Below are positions 11,301 to 21,720 of a stretch of 64,000 nt of DNA, in pieces. How positions within the stretch are numbered: the stretch's first letter is position 1; each line of letters begins with the position of its first letter. This DNA comes from Oryzias latipes (lineage: Eukaryota > Chordata > Actinopteri > Beloniformes > Adrianichthyidae). The DNA is taken from NCBI RefSeq assembly GCF_002234675.1, contig NC_019879.2, positions 4,026,619-4,090,618 on the forward strand. The letters run 5' to 3'. The notes beneath the pieces were generated by a model. The model made no database searches and was not told where the DNA came from. It saw nothing but the letters and a program-made list of their open reading frames with translations. Position numbers and translations under genes: made by a program.

Positions 11301-14300
11301 AACACAATTTCAAATAAAACAGTCTTATGACAACAGAGAAAATTAAACAAAAAAGTAAAATATCTCACCTTTTTTGTAAAAATGTGCCGTCAGTGTTCTG
11401 TAACCCAAAATCAGATAAATTTTAAAGAAAAAAACAGCCGGCAGCAGCAAAATAATGAGGGACGCAGCGATGCAGATGGCCACATATGTGTACACAGCGC
11501 TGTGATTGGCTGGGGAGGCAGACATGTGGAAGGTCAGAACTAAGCCAAAGGTTGAGAAGAGCAAAACCCAGAAAAGATTCTGCTCAGCATTTCAGTAATC
11601 ACTCAGACTAGGCAATATTTGCATGAGGAAACTTTTTTTTTTTTAAAAGCACTGACCTTCTATTAGCCAAGCGAGGCCGAACTCACTCTCCACTGGGCTT
11701 GTAATATGACACTTAATGGGAACGTTTAGGAAGTGACGGAGAACTTTGGAAATGGATAAGGTGGACTGAGCATACACCACGCCACTGTTGCTGATACTTA
11801 AAGAGGAAAAAAATAAAAGCTGTCAAACATCCGTGATCAAGTTACCAAACTGAAAGAAAGAAAGTTTAGATTTAATAGGAATTTAATGGGTGTCTTAAAA
11901 TGTTTTACTATGTCAAAATTTGGTCCATAAGAAGCTTGTGAACATTTATTTTTTTAAATTTAATGTGTTCATTTATTTGTATGTGATGGTAAATGTGTGA
12001 AGGTGTTGTACTGTACAGGTGTTTTGCAGTAGAAAAGTCTGGACTTTTTCTAAAACCTACTATATAGTTGGGGGCAAAGCCCTGATTTAATTGTTAATAA
12101 CATAAAACGTAGTCAGTACATATAATAATAATAAAAGAAAAAGTATTAGAAAGTTAACCTTTTTTGACGAGGCCTCTTTTTTTGGTCAAATAGACTGAAC
12201 TGTAACTGAGAACTGGACTGAGTGACTCCTCCCCCTGACATTCCCAACAGGAAGTACCTGCTGGCTTGAAGAAGCCAAAATCCTATTGACTTATAATGAG
12301 AAATAAACAGCTGTTACTCATTCTATTTGTCAGAATAACTACTTCTGCTCACATACCTTTTGAGCAGATGTTCTTGATAATCCTAATTTTCCTTTTTGCA
12401 AGTTATTTAAGTTATAAATCAGATGCCCCAAGTAAAGTATGTGGTCTCAAGTCAAAAACTTTTTTAAAAATCATTCTATCTCACTTTTGGAGGTAAAAAA
12501 AAAAACTGTCCTTAAGGTATCTTTACGTTTTTTTACGTTATTTTTTGTAAAGGGCTTCTGTGTGAGGTTGGCAATTCTTTCCACAGCTTGAATTGTTTTC
12601 TACTATCATATTGGTTTGTTAGATGATAGGATTGGACCAAGAATATCTGCATAAAGTTGTCCTACAGTCCTTAAGTTGAAAAGGTTCCACATCTGGAGCC
12701 TCTAATATAAAACAATAAAATAAAAAAAAGTGTGAAAAAAACAATAAAAAAAACAAAACAAACACTTTATCTGGTTCTAATCCTGTGTATGTTTATGTTG
12801 TTTACACCAATAGATGCCATTTAACGGTGTAACAGAAAAAGAGAGACTCACAACTTCCAGGACTCACTGAGCTCTTCATAGTCCTCGGTCAAAGTCGTAT
12901 TTACGGTCCAGAACATGAGGATCTCGGAGTCCTCGCTGGGGCCAATGGAAGCTAAACACTGAAGCTCTGCTCTCATCCCTATACATTGATGGGAGTTGAG
13001 AGCAAAGGTCAACACCCTGCATGTTGAAAAATGTCATGGCAGGAAAACACATAAAGTATTTGTCATGATTAAACGTGATATGATGCAACATGTTTTCATT
13101 TCATTACAGTTGTATTGTGGGAGGTGGGAGGAGTCAGACCTGAAACTGGAGGACTCTTAACGACCGGAAACCATGTAGGCTAAGTTGACAATACCATCCA
13201 GTTTCAGGTCTGATTCCCCCCACATGAGCGCATATACCAGCTCTTTTACCAGCTAATTCAGAATTGACAAAGCCTCTTGGATAAGAGGTGAAACGTCTTC
13301 TAACTTTAAAACTAAGTCCAGATGACAGCCCCTAAACCTACTACATAAGATTGTAATGATTTATACCTCTTAGTAACACACTGCCCTGTTGTTGGGATCT
13401 AATGTCTTATTCAAAGTCTCATTATGTTTTTGTGTTATCCTGTCTAGGAACAGCAATTGGCATTCCTGCTATAATCTGGCATATGAACAAGTATCACTGT
13501 CTGAATAAACTGTTGCTTTTTCTATAAATGTGCAAAAAATAAAAAACACGAACAGCAGTTGAAACATCATTTGGTCGACCACAAACACGTCATTGTCCCC
13601 GGAAATATGAATGACTACAGCGGAGTGGTTACAATAGGTTCAGTTAAAACCACGCTTCAGACGTTGAGATAATGAGAAATTCATCCATGAATAAAGCACA
13701 GAGAAGAACTCAAACATTTTCTACAAACACAGAATTGCTGTTTCTCTCAACTATTGTTCACAGCTCTGTCTAAATCCCATGATAGTGGGCACCTCTCCTT
13801 TGCGGAAATAATACATCCCACCTCACAGGTGTGTCCTATCAACATGCTCCTCAGACAGCATGATCATTGCACAGGTGGGCCTTAGACTGGCCACAATAGG
13901 AGGACACTCTGAAACGTGACATTTTGCTTTATTGAATCCACAGAGACCCTGTGACGAGATCCTGAGGCCCGCTGTTGTGCCATACATCCAACAACACCAC
14001 CTCATGCGGCGGCGTGATGATGCACGGCCCCTTGTTGCAAGGATCTGTACACGGACACAGGAAGCTGAAAACAGTCCCTGCCCGGGCAGCAGCCTCACCG
14101 GACATGTCACTGGACATGTTTGGGATGCTCTGGATCGGTGTACATGATGTTCCAGTTCCTGCCAACATCCACCTACTTGGCACGGTCATTAATGAGAACC
14201 AGACCAACATTCCACCATAAATAACCTGATCAACTCTATGCAGAGGAGATGTGTTGTGCAGCATGAGGCATGTGGTGATCACACCTGCTATGACCGCTTT

Positions 14301-17300
14301 TCTGAGTCCCTCGGACCCCCCTCCCAATAAAGCAAAACAGCACGTTTCAGTGGCCTTTTATTGTGGCCAGGTAAGTCACACCTGTGCAAGAATCATGCTG
14401 TCTAATCAGCATCTTAATATGGCACACCTGTGAGGTAGTATGTATTCTCTCAGCAAAGTGTGTTCAGTGAAGTTGTTATCTTTAGCTTGTTTTAATGTTT
14501 ATTTTGCCGTTTTATGACTAGGAGCCTTATAAATGATCTTAATTCAATATATTTTGGATTCCAAATGAGAAATGTCACTCAGTACTTGAGTACCTCTCTT
14601 GTAAGTAATTATTTGGTCAATTACCTTTGACCTCTGCCTTATATATATATATATATAATATTTTTTATATATATATACTTTTTTTTATATATATATATAA
14701 ATCTTGAAGAATTTTATCCATTCAGCACCAATTTTCCAGCCTTAGAAAAGCTATCCATCGCTCAGTGATAAGAGCTTGTCAATAGAAGGTTTTTTTGGTG
14801 AGTTCTTGTATACTTGCCTACTTGAACTGGGATCTTAGCCTTTTGAGGTTTTAAAATGTGAATTTCTTGGAAAAAATCTGGAGGCTCTGAAAGTAAAAAA
14901 AGGGTAAAAGTGAGATGAAAGCACACACTAACATTTGTTGGTCACCAGCTGTGTTCTTCTTATTGTCCCTTCAAAATAAGTTACATTTGAGATATTTACT
15001 TTTGATGGTAACAAAAGTTTCCTGCACATACCGTTTTTAACTGTGAGCTGAATGCTGCGTGCAGCTGTGTACGTCTTGCCGTCCAAGCTGACGTCTATCA
15101 GACAGGTGTAATTCCCAGAATCCTCCAGCGAGGGAGCGTTGAACCTCATGAAGCCATTTTCACTCACAATGACCTGCTCTTCATTTTGTTGCATGGGATG
15201 ACATTCCTGTACACAGAAGCTCAATGTCAGCATTTGAGAAAAACATCTAAATCTCAAGAGGCAACATGTTCAAAGAAGCGAAGCTGATCTGAAGCAGCCC
15301 TCAGCAAAAAGTAGTCTATTTAAGTGTATTACAAGCACACTGAAGCTACATGCAAATTCCCAACCTAACCCCTACATAGTGCACTATATAGTGGGTTTGC
15401 CATTTTATAGTGCTGTCTGAATCTACAATTACAAAATCAAGTGCCCTAGAGATTTCCCAGAATCTCTGCGAAAAACCATCGATGCTCACTAGATCGGCGA
15501 ACATAGACCACAATGCATTGCGTCTCAACCATTTTTGCCTAAAATATGTATTTAAATGTATTTTTTTAATGAACCATCAACGTTTTTATCTCCAGAAGAC
15601 AGTGGACTCATAAATTATCGTTGCAAATTGCTCATATCAATTAGATTTTAACTTTGTGAAATCGATGACGTCATGTCCGCCGTTTAAAAAAAATAAAAGT
15701 AGTGAGCATGGTGTCCGAATTGGTTTTAAAAGTCAGGGCACTATGTGGTGCCGCACTATATAAGTTTTTAGTAGTCTGGGATTAGGGTAAGAGTTCGGAC
15801 ACAACCCTAGTCTTTACTAAAAGTGAGGCAGTGTACTTGAAGTTTACTTTTTATTTTCTATCTGTATATTGTAAACTTAAAATGTCACAATTTAGTCTGA
15901 AGAAGTATTTAGTTAATATACTTCCTGAACTAAATGTACATGGTCCATAATAAACTTGCTATACTGATACCTACATTCAATTTAATGAAATAAACTTCCA
16001 GTGTACTACTTTTTGCTAAGGACACATCTACTCTATCGGTCTTTTGGTTTCAAGCCAAATTGAGAGTAAATTAAAATGAGACAATAATCTAACAAAAACC
16101 TGTTTCGTACCTTCATCCACCGAACCTTCTTTGTTGCGTTCAGTCTGAAGATCTCCGTCTGTTTGCATGGAAGACCTTCACTGCTTCCCATCGGGAAAGA
16201 GAGAATCTCCCTTGGATCAGGACATTGTCCACTTGACAGCGACAACCTAAACTTCCTCTTTGCTGAATCCAATTTATTACTTTTGGAAGCAAAACAAACA
16301 CAGAGATAAGGGACACTTAAACAATTAGAACAAGTTAAAACAATGTTTTTTTATATGTTCTTGTGGCATTTCTCTAACGATGGAGGACATATTTAAAGAA
16401 AATTAAGCTTAAAGTTGCATTTTTGAGTGTTTCTTTATTTAAATTATTGTGAATAAGGGACAGACAAAAAAAGTGGTTTGAGAAAGAGCTTATTTGTGAT
16501 GTCAAAAATACACTGGACGGGGAGGGGAAGAGGGTATGGAGTTGCTCTGCTCCAACAGTCCCGCCGACAGCTCAGAGGCAAATAATGAAATTCTTCTTTT
16601 TTTTAAAGAAAATAAAGAAAATTAAAAAAATAAAATAAAAAAATATGTAAAAAAATTACACAATAAAAAAAAATTGAACATTTTTAAAAATATAAACAAG
16701 GAAAAAAAAATGGAAGAAAAAATAAGAAAAAAATTCTAATGAAATTCTTCCGCTCAACTGAAACTATGTTCTAGAAAACAACACATTTTTTACTTTGGCC
16801 AAAAACGGCGACATCATAATTAAAAGATCACTGTGAACGCTTTTACAAAAGATGATCACAGCTGTTCATTGTTTCACATATGTTTCATGAGCCTTGAGTT
16901 TCTGCAGAGTTTAGTTTTTCACACATTTTTTTGTTTTGTATTAAGAATTATTTTATTTGCTTTGTTGATCTGCCAGTGATTTTCGTGTTTACTTCTGCCT
17001 CTCTGTTTATTTGTGTTTTTGTAAAAATATTTCTTTTCGGATTCTTATCATCATGATTAGCCTAATGTTTTTCTGTCTTGTTCTAATTGCTTCTAACGGG
17101 TTTAAACAAATGTAAAGACTAAACTTCGAAAAATGCCTGTGCAGCTTTAAAATGACACATTTTATTTTGAACAATAATTAAAATGAGAGTTCAAACATTT
17201 GGTAAAAAAAGTAGGAGTACAGCTACATTTTAACTAAAGAATGAATATATATCCATGTATTGCTTTACCTTCGTTTGCAGTTGTACTCTCCTTCATGAGA

Positions 17301-20189
17301 CTTCTCCACAGGGAGGAACCACAGCAGTCCGTCCCTGACCTCCACTCCAGCAGGCAGGCTTGTGTTGCTGCCGCCTCCTCTCTCCCACGTCACATTGGCA
17401 CCAGCATCAACGAAGGAGCAACTGAGCAGAAAAAGGTGGCCGACACTCGCATGGTAGGTGTCTGCCTCCTCTTTGTGGTCTGGATGATGCAGAGCAAACA
17501 AGGCAAAGTCAGTGGTTTCTTGACGCCAAGGTGAAAAACCTGAGCCCTAGTTTGACACATGGCACTGTGAATTAAACTAAATGTATTAATTTGTTACATT
17601 ATGTAATACATATCTAAATAAATATCTATTGACATACAGTATTTCCATCACATCATTGCACGAAAACAAAAGGAGATAGCAGAAAAATAGAACTATAATA
17701 TTGGGACAACCCCCAGATAAAAAGAGACTCCAAATTAAAAGGGAAATAAAAAATAAAAGAAATAAAAAATAATAAAAAGTTTTTTAAAAGAAATAAAAAA
17801 TAAAAGAAAAAAACAAGTAATCTAATGTGAAGAATATAAAAAAAATCTTTAAATTACATATTCTGTGTATAATTTGCGATGAAGTCACAAACGTGTGGTT
17901 AAAAGTCTATTTTTTTAATGTACTTTTGTAGCAAGTCAAAGAGTTTGCATTTTTTAGAAGATCAGTCTGATCAGTATTCCATGACTGGAGTCCATGATGT
18001 CCTATTGATAACTTCTCTAGACTTCTTTTAATGCTAAATCATACAGATTAGTTTTCAATTATGCCTCTTCATTGGACAAGAAAAGATCATTTTTGAACTC
18101 TTTGAGAAAACATGAAATGACTGAGATCAAAGGCATTACTGGAACTTTTCTCTTTTCTTTTAAATGCAGTAATTCTAGAGGAATTTGGTTATTAGAGATG
18201 TTTGCTAATAAGAAGACTTTTATTTATTGCTGCTGCAAACAGATTATACAAAAAAATCTGTTTTTGTACCCTTTTTAAGGGTTATTTGTGTCAATTTAAT
18301 ATTAATCAGTAACATATGAAAGTACTTTTAAGTTATTTTAAACACATATTCAGTCACGTAGATTTTGCTAAAATTCCTGTTTAACCAAAATAGACACGTT
18401 AACAGCAAAGTTTTACTAAGAGCATCCATTCATTCATCGATTTTATACTGTTTAGGAATGGTCAGGCTGCAGAAGCAGCAGTCAGAAATCTCCTAACTTC
18501 CCTCTAAATGAAGATGAGGTCAGTGGAAGTACACGTTTCCTCCAGAAATTGGTCGTTGGCTCTCTCTCAAAAAGGTCATGTCTGAAACAATTTGTGCTAT
18601 GTCTGTAGACGACTGAAAACAGCTGAACTGGCTCCATTTAATCCACGAGAAACGTGAACCCTTCTGATGTAGAGTCCATTTTCTTAAGGTGTAAAGAACT
18701 GAGCGTTAATCAAACCAGAACTACTTTTATATTCTGCAAAACCTGAATTTTAAGAAAGTAAAAGTATCTTGCTTCCAGAAAAAAAATATCTTGTTTTCTG
18801 TCTTGCAAGAAAAGAAGCCTGGTCAAGAAAGTCAATCTTAGTTTAGTGACTAGAATGTTTTTCTCAACATAAAAACTCTTTGTACGACCATTTCACTGAT
18901 CCTAATGGTAGATTTTTGCTGCCTATTTAAAAAAAACAACTGTAAGAATTTTTGACTTTTTTTTGAGGAACCTGTTTTTGTGGTATCTTTGACCGGTCAA
19001 TAGGAGCACAAAAAAAAGTTCTTTTTCGTTTTCTCTGTGCCAGGTGACATAATTCCCTTATTTGAAGGTGTCAGCTCCTACTGGCCTCAATATTTCTCGA
19101 TTACACCGTCTGTCTAAAACAGAGCTATAGTTCTGTACTGATCAAATTTAAAACATCCAAATGTATATCATAGTAGTAGGTTTAGGGAATGTCATCTAGA
19201 CTTAGTTTTTTAAAGTTAGAAGATTTTTCACCTCTTATCCAGTAGGCTTTGTCAATTCTGAATTAGCTGGGAAAAGAGCTGGTATATATGTGCTGATGGG
19301 ATGGCGGAGGAGTCCGACCTGAAACTGGATTGTATTGTCAATTTAGCCTACATGGTTCGGGTCGTTAAGAGTCCTTTGTCCTCAGCTAGGGGTTGGGGAG
19401 CCAGTGACTCCCTCGCCAAACTGGTCATCTCTTTTAGCTGTTAAGGACCCAGGTGGAACCAGTTCCAGCTGAGGACAAAGGACTCTTAACAACCCGAAAC
19501 CATGTAGGCTAAGTTGACAATACAATCCAGTTTTAGGTCTGACTCCTCCCCTATGAGCACATATACCAGCTCTTTTACCAGCTAATTCAGAATTACCAAA
19601 GCCTCTTGGATAAGAGGTGAAACGTCTTCAACTTTAAAAGCTAATTCCAGATGACAGCCCCTAAACCTACTACTTTGATGGAATCAACCTGGATGAATGA
19701 GAGTCTTCGTCGACATCCAAATGTATACATTCAGTCATAAAGTTTTAGGCAAAAAAAAGGGAAGCTGCAACAGAGTTTGACACTAAGCAAAAATAGGGTT
19801 GACTTCTGGAAAACAAACTGAGCTTTTAGTTCAGTAAAGAAACAACCGTTCAGCCTTCAGCAGGTTTCTGTGACAATGCCAGGGGAGCTTTGTGGAACAA
19901 CAATCGTGTAATTTTAACCTTCTTGGATGAACCTAAGGCTAATGTTTTTATGCTTAAATTCAGCTGCTCCTCTCCCAATATGGACCGGAATGTTACTTTT
20001 TTAAGGACAAAGCCATTAAAGAGTCAGCAAATCCTTAAAGAAATCATCTCAAAGAGGTTTCTCCAACAATATATTCTATTTCAGAGTTTAACAATAGACA
20101 CCCAGCTGTTTAAATCTGTACTTACAATTGTCCAGGGTGACAGCCAGAGGCAGCAGTGCAGCCAGTAAGCAGAGCCTTGCTGCTGCCAT
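8132..20189 (-). CDS. il1rl1: il1rl1/ST2-like IL-1 receptor family protein, complete (11 coding exons, 545 aa)
   Basis: The join of 20126-20189, 17269-17479, 16111-16279, 15032-15206, 14818-14886, 12852-12978, 11657-11796, 11369-11509, 11053-11211, 10036-10224 and 8132-8325 gives 1638 nt with one terminal stop. Layout: signal peptide 1-20, Ig D1 about 22-100, D2 about 105-207, linker, D3 about 230-318, membrane helix about 325-347, TIR about 366-530. TIR boxes are visible: LYDAYVSF (box 1), GYSLYIRGRDDSPGE (box 2), HFWKNLKYQMP (box 3). In this family the receptor binds an IL-1-type cytokine and signals through TIR contacts with the accessory protein and MyD88. The short C-terminus after box 3 and the VILVEM segment favour IL1RL1; another IL-1R-like paralogue is possible. 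The intron after the linker exon uses a GC donor, and the last TIR intron sits 19 nt downstream of that in the il1r1-like genes. Confidence 0.85.
8326..10035. other. last intron of the il1rl1-like gene
   Basis: AT-rich. 9270-9540 resembles a degenerate LINE 3' end (ending near gtgctttatacatg). No other exon seen. Confidence 0.45.
10036..10224 (-). CDS. il1rl1: il1rl1-like exon 10: TIR core
   Basis: 189 nt, phase 1 to 1, acceptor CTTACAG, donor GTGAGT. It encodes SQRLIIILSS and LHDALMLNDPKVILVEM. The exon end lies after VILVEM, unlike the il1r1-like genes, which split before VVLVELE. Confidence 0.88.
10225..11052. other. il1rl1-like intron with poly-C tract
   Basis: About 10240-10320 is a common fish 3' repeat (tttatttagcacctt). 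A run of about 21 C lies at 10354-10374. The rest is A-rich; no exon seen. Confidence 0.5.
11053..11211 (-). CDS. il1rl1: il1rl1-like exon 9: TIR boxes 1 and 2
   Basis: 159 nt, phase 1 to 1, acceptor TTTCAG, donor GTTGTA. It encodes DGKLYDAYVSFL (box 1), LPEELERQQGYS and GRDDSPGE (box 2). Confidence 0.9.
11369..11509 (-). CDS. il1rl1: il1rl1-like exon 8: membrane helix
   Basis: 141 nt, phase 1 to 1, acceptor CCCCAG, donor GTGAGA. The hydrophobic helix YVAICIAASLIILLLPAVFF is followed by basic and aromatic juxtamembrane residues. Confidence 0.9.
11657..11796 (-). CDS. il1rl1: il1rl1-like exon 7: second half of Ig domain 3
   Basis: 140 nt, phase 2 to 1, acceptor CTTTAAG, donor GTCAGT. It encodes STLSISKVLRHF and VPIKCHITSP, the F-strand Cys of D3. 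Confidence 0.85.
11797..12851. other. il1rl1-like intron between the two D3 exons
   Basis: AT-rich, with no coding or recognised mobile sequence. The plus-strand open frame 12296-12496 shows no family motif. Confidence 0.4.
12852..12978 (-). CDS. il1rl1: il1rl1-like exon 6: first half of Ig domain 3
   Basis: 127 nt, phase 1 to 2, acceptor TGTATAG, donor GTGAGT. It encodes MRAELQCLASIG...MFWTVNTT. A different frame is also open across it (12876-13091) but lacks the Ig motifs. Confidence 0.82.
13110..13350. repeat. single-arm copy of the repeat forming the 19168-19712 palindrome
   Basis: Shares ggtctgattcc-like, ccagctcttttaccagctaa, cttggataagaggtgaaacg and gacagcccctaaacctacta with the right arm at 19467-19672. 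A diverged single copy in the intron before D3. Confidence 0.75.
13796..14461. mobile_element. DNA-transposon remnant with ~138-bp terminal inverted repeats
   Basis: The arms 13796-13934 and 14325-14461 are imperfect reverse complements, sharing acctcacaggtgtg, gacagcatgat, gcacaggtg, ggccacaata and ttttgctttattg. The 390-bp core is open in several frames but is not a recognised protein. This terminal sequence is a known abundant fish DNA element type. Confidence 0.7.
14641..14700. repeat. (AT)n-rich low-complexity tract
   Basis: Alternating atatat runs separated by T tracts, just 3' of the linker exon's GC donor. Confidence 0.85.
14818..14886 (-). CDS. il1rl1: il1rl1-like exon 5: D2-D3 linker with GC donor
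   Basis: 69 nt, phase 1 to 1, acceptor CTTTCAG. It encodes PPDFFQEIHILKPQKAKIPV. The only donor keeping frame and phase is GTAG followed by GCAAGTAT, a classic GC-AG intron. Nearby GT sites give a stop or the wrong D3 frame. Confidence 0.75.
15032..15206 (-). CDS. il1rl1: il1rl1-like exon 4: second half of Ig domain 2
   Basis: 175 nt, phase 0 to 1, acceptor TGTACAG, donor GTATGT. It encodes LEDSGNYTCLIDV, the D2 F-strand motif. Confidence 0.9.
15302..16016. mobile_element. MITE with a second element nested inside
   Basis: The ends agcaaaaagtagt (15302) and actactttttgct (16016) are inverted repeats. The outer sequence has a diverged copy at about 53165-53395. Between about 15350 and 15800 lies another repeat with cactatatag-type ends, apparently inserted into the first. 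Confidence 0.6.
16111..16279 (-). CDS. il1rl1: il1rl1-like exon 3: end of D1, start of Ig domain 2
   Basis: 169 nt, phase 2 to 0, donor GTACGA. The acceptor CAAAAG at 16280 is the one that keeps phase; CAG closer in (about 16266) breaks it. It encodes GLPCKQTEIF and VRWMK. Confidence 0.75.
16280..17268. other. il1rl1-like intron
   Basis: 16340-16580 is a diverged copy of a dispersed repeat also seen at 27230-27530 and 57040-57190 (ttcttgtggcatttctct). 16600-16740 is A-rich simple sequence. No exon. Confidence 0.45.
17269..17479 (-). CDS. il1rl1: il1rl1-like exon 2: Ig domain 1
   Basis: 211 nt, phase 1 to 2, acceptor CATCCAG after a pyrimidine-rich tract, donor GTAAAG. It encodes FLLSCSF, NVTWERG and EGEYNCKR. 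Confidence 0.88.
17480..19167. other. il1rl1-like first coding intron, right of D1
   Basis: A-rich (17700-17850 is nearly simple sequence). The short open frame 18072-18278 shows no motif. No exon seen. Confidence 0.4.
19168..19712. repeat. long palindromic repeat flanked by a 15-bp direct repeat
   Basis: The arms 19174-19387 and 19467-19672 are near-complete reverse complements (about 210 bp each, 79-bp spacer). The 15-mer acatccaaatgtata occurs at 19153-19167 and again at 19713-19727, consistent with a target-site duplication. It lies in the first coding intron of the il1rl1-like gene. Confidence 0.8.
20126..20189 (-). CDS. il1rl1: il1rl1-like exon 1: signal peptide
   Basis: ATG at 20189 opens MAAARLCLLAALLPLAVTLD, a typical signal sequence. 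Donor GTAAGT, phase 1. The leader part of this exon begins at 20198 after acceptor CACCACAG, so at least one untranslated exon lies upstream. Confidence 0.85.
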
Positions 20190-20580
20190 TCTGATCGCCT
20201 GTGGTGAGAAGCAGGTCACGGCTCAACAAAGGTGTGTGTTCTCCATCGTGAGACCTTTTTTTTAAACTGACAACAGAATATATAAAGCTTGGAGAGACAT
20301 TTATTGAAGTGTGTGATTTTTTTTTTTCCCATCGTAAAGGGAAGTGAAAAGGCGCAAACTGGACGCCTTACACAAGAAAGTCTTCCAATAAAGTCCAAAG
20401 GAAGTTCCAGGGACCTGCAGCCTCATGTATGCAAACATTTAACAAGAAGCTGTTTTCTCTGTAAATGGGATTAGCTGATGTTTTTGTCCTTTTTGTGGCA
20501 AAGGGAATAACAGCTGTATTGATTCTGGAGGAGAATTGTCTAACATAGTCAGCTGTATTTTAAAAGGGGAACTTAAGCTC

Positions 20581-20660
20581 ACCCAAAAGGAAAGATAGTG
20601 CGCCTCCTCTTGACAGCTTTGAGCTTCAGTGCTCGTCTCTGCTGACCTCACCCACATGAC
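20581..20660 (-). promoter_or_regulatory. possible leader-exon region of the il1rl1-like gene
   Basis: On the minus strand a strong donor (TTTTGG then GTGAGC) lies at 20580/20581, and another GTGAGG at about 20648. Both are upstream of the leader acceptor at 20198. No TATA box was found nearby. The segment is the most diverged member of the repeat set at 21000-21720. Confidence 0.3.
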
Positions 20661-20989
20661 TCTTGTCTCGTTTTTTTAAATGTAACATTTATTTAAAGAT
20701 TTTCTTAGATGAGGGAGAACAAAAAAAACTTTCAAAGACAGAATTTTAAAAAACAATTACATAGAAAGACAAAAATAAAATAAAATAATTATACAAAACA
20801 ATATAGGGTGCTACCAATCTATGTTAAGCAAAGGGATTGAACACAGTCGTGCTAAGATGTACAAGAATTCACGGGGTCGCTTCTAAAGTCAAGGACATGG
20901 TCTAAAAAAGGTAACCAAATTTTGAATCTTATCGCTTATGAAAAATCTGAAAAATACTCCTTTTTTTCTTTCTTTTTTTTTTTTAGAAA

Positions 20990-21720
20990 GGTTTGCTCAC
21001 CTCATTCAGGACCTCCTCACTAAGGTGCACAAGAGGAGGTGCAGAAGGGTGGACGGCATTGAATTGCAGTGCTGGTCTCTGCTGACCTTATCTAGACAAC
21101 TCATATCGTCGAGATACTTGTGAAAAAAGACAGGTTTTTATTTTAGAAATGGATGTTTCCTCGCCTCCTTGAGCACCACCTCACTAATAATAAATAATAA
21201 TAAATTTTGTTTCAAGCGCCTTTCAGGTCACCCAAGGTCGCCGTACAAGGTTAAAATAAGAAAAACAGAATAAAACATCAATGAGAAATTATCAGAGTAA
21301 AACACGAGTAAACATAAAGACATAAAAAACATTTAAAATAAATACATTAATAAATAAAAAAGGATAGAAAAACAGACAGACAAACAGACACTAAGACACT
21401 AAGGTCTGTAAAAGAGGAGGTGCAGAAGGGTGGACGGCATTGAATTGCAGTGCTGGTCTCTGCTGACCTTATCTAGACAACTCATATCGTCGAGATACTT
21501 ATGAAAAAAGACAGGTTTTTTATTTTAGAAATGGATGTTTCCTCGCTTCCTTGGGCACCACCTCACTAAGGTCTGTGAAAGAGGAGGTGCAGAGGGTGGA
21601 AGTTTTGAGGCTCGTCTCTGCTGACCTCACCTGGACGACATCACATCTCTAACCAGGTGAAAACGACTCAAAAAACATAATTTCTTCCTTTAGCATCTCC
21701 TGACTAAGGTCTGCAAGAGC
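20990..21720. repeat. three tandem diverged copies of a ~150-bp unit, split by an insertion
   Basis: Units at about 21020-21175, 21396-21565 and 21566-21720 share aagaggaggtgcaga, ggtctctgctgacct and aaaaagacaggtttt. The first two are almost identical. About 21176-21395 is an unrelated common fish repeat (gcgcctttcaggtcaccc). A fourth partial copy is at 20595-20655. Confidence 0.75.

Noticed and set aside
12876..13091. 71-codon minus-strand frame over a D3 exon
   Set aside because: The Ig motifs (LQC...FW) and phase continuity are in the other frame; this one ends in a stop at the exon end.
13823..14327. 95- and 132-codon minus-strand open frames
   Set aside because: They run across the terminal repeats and core of a DNA-transposon remnant and show no recognised domain.
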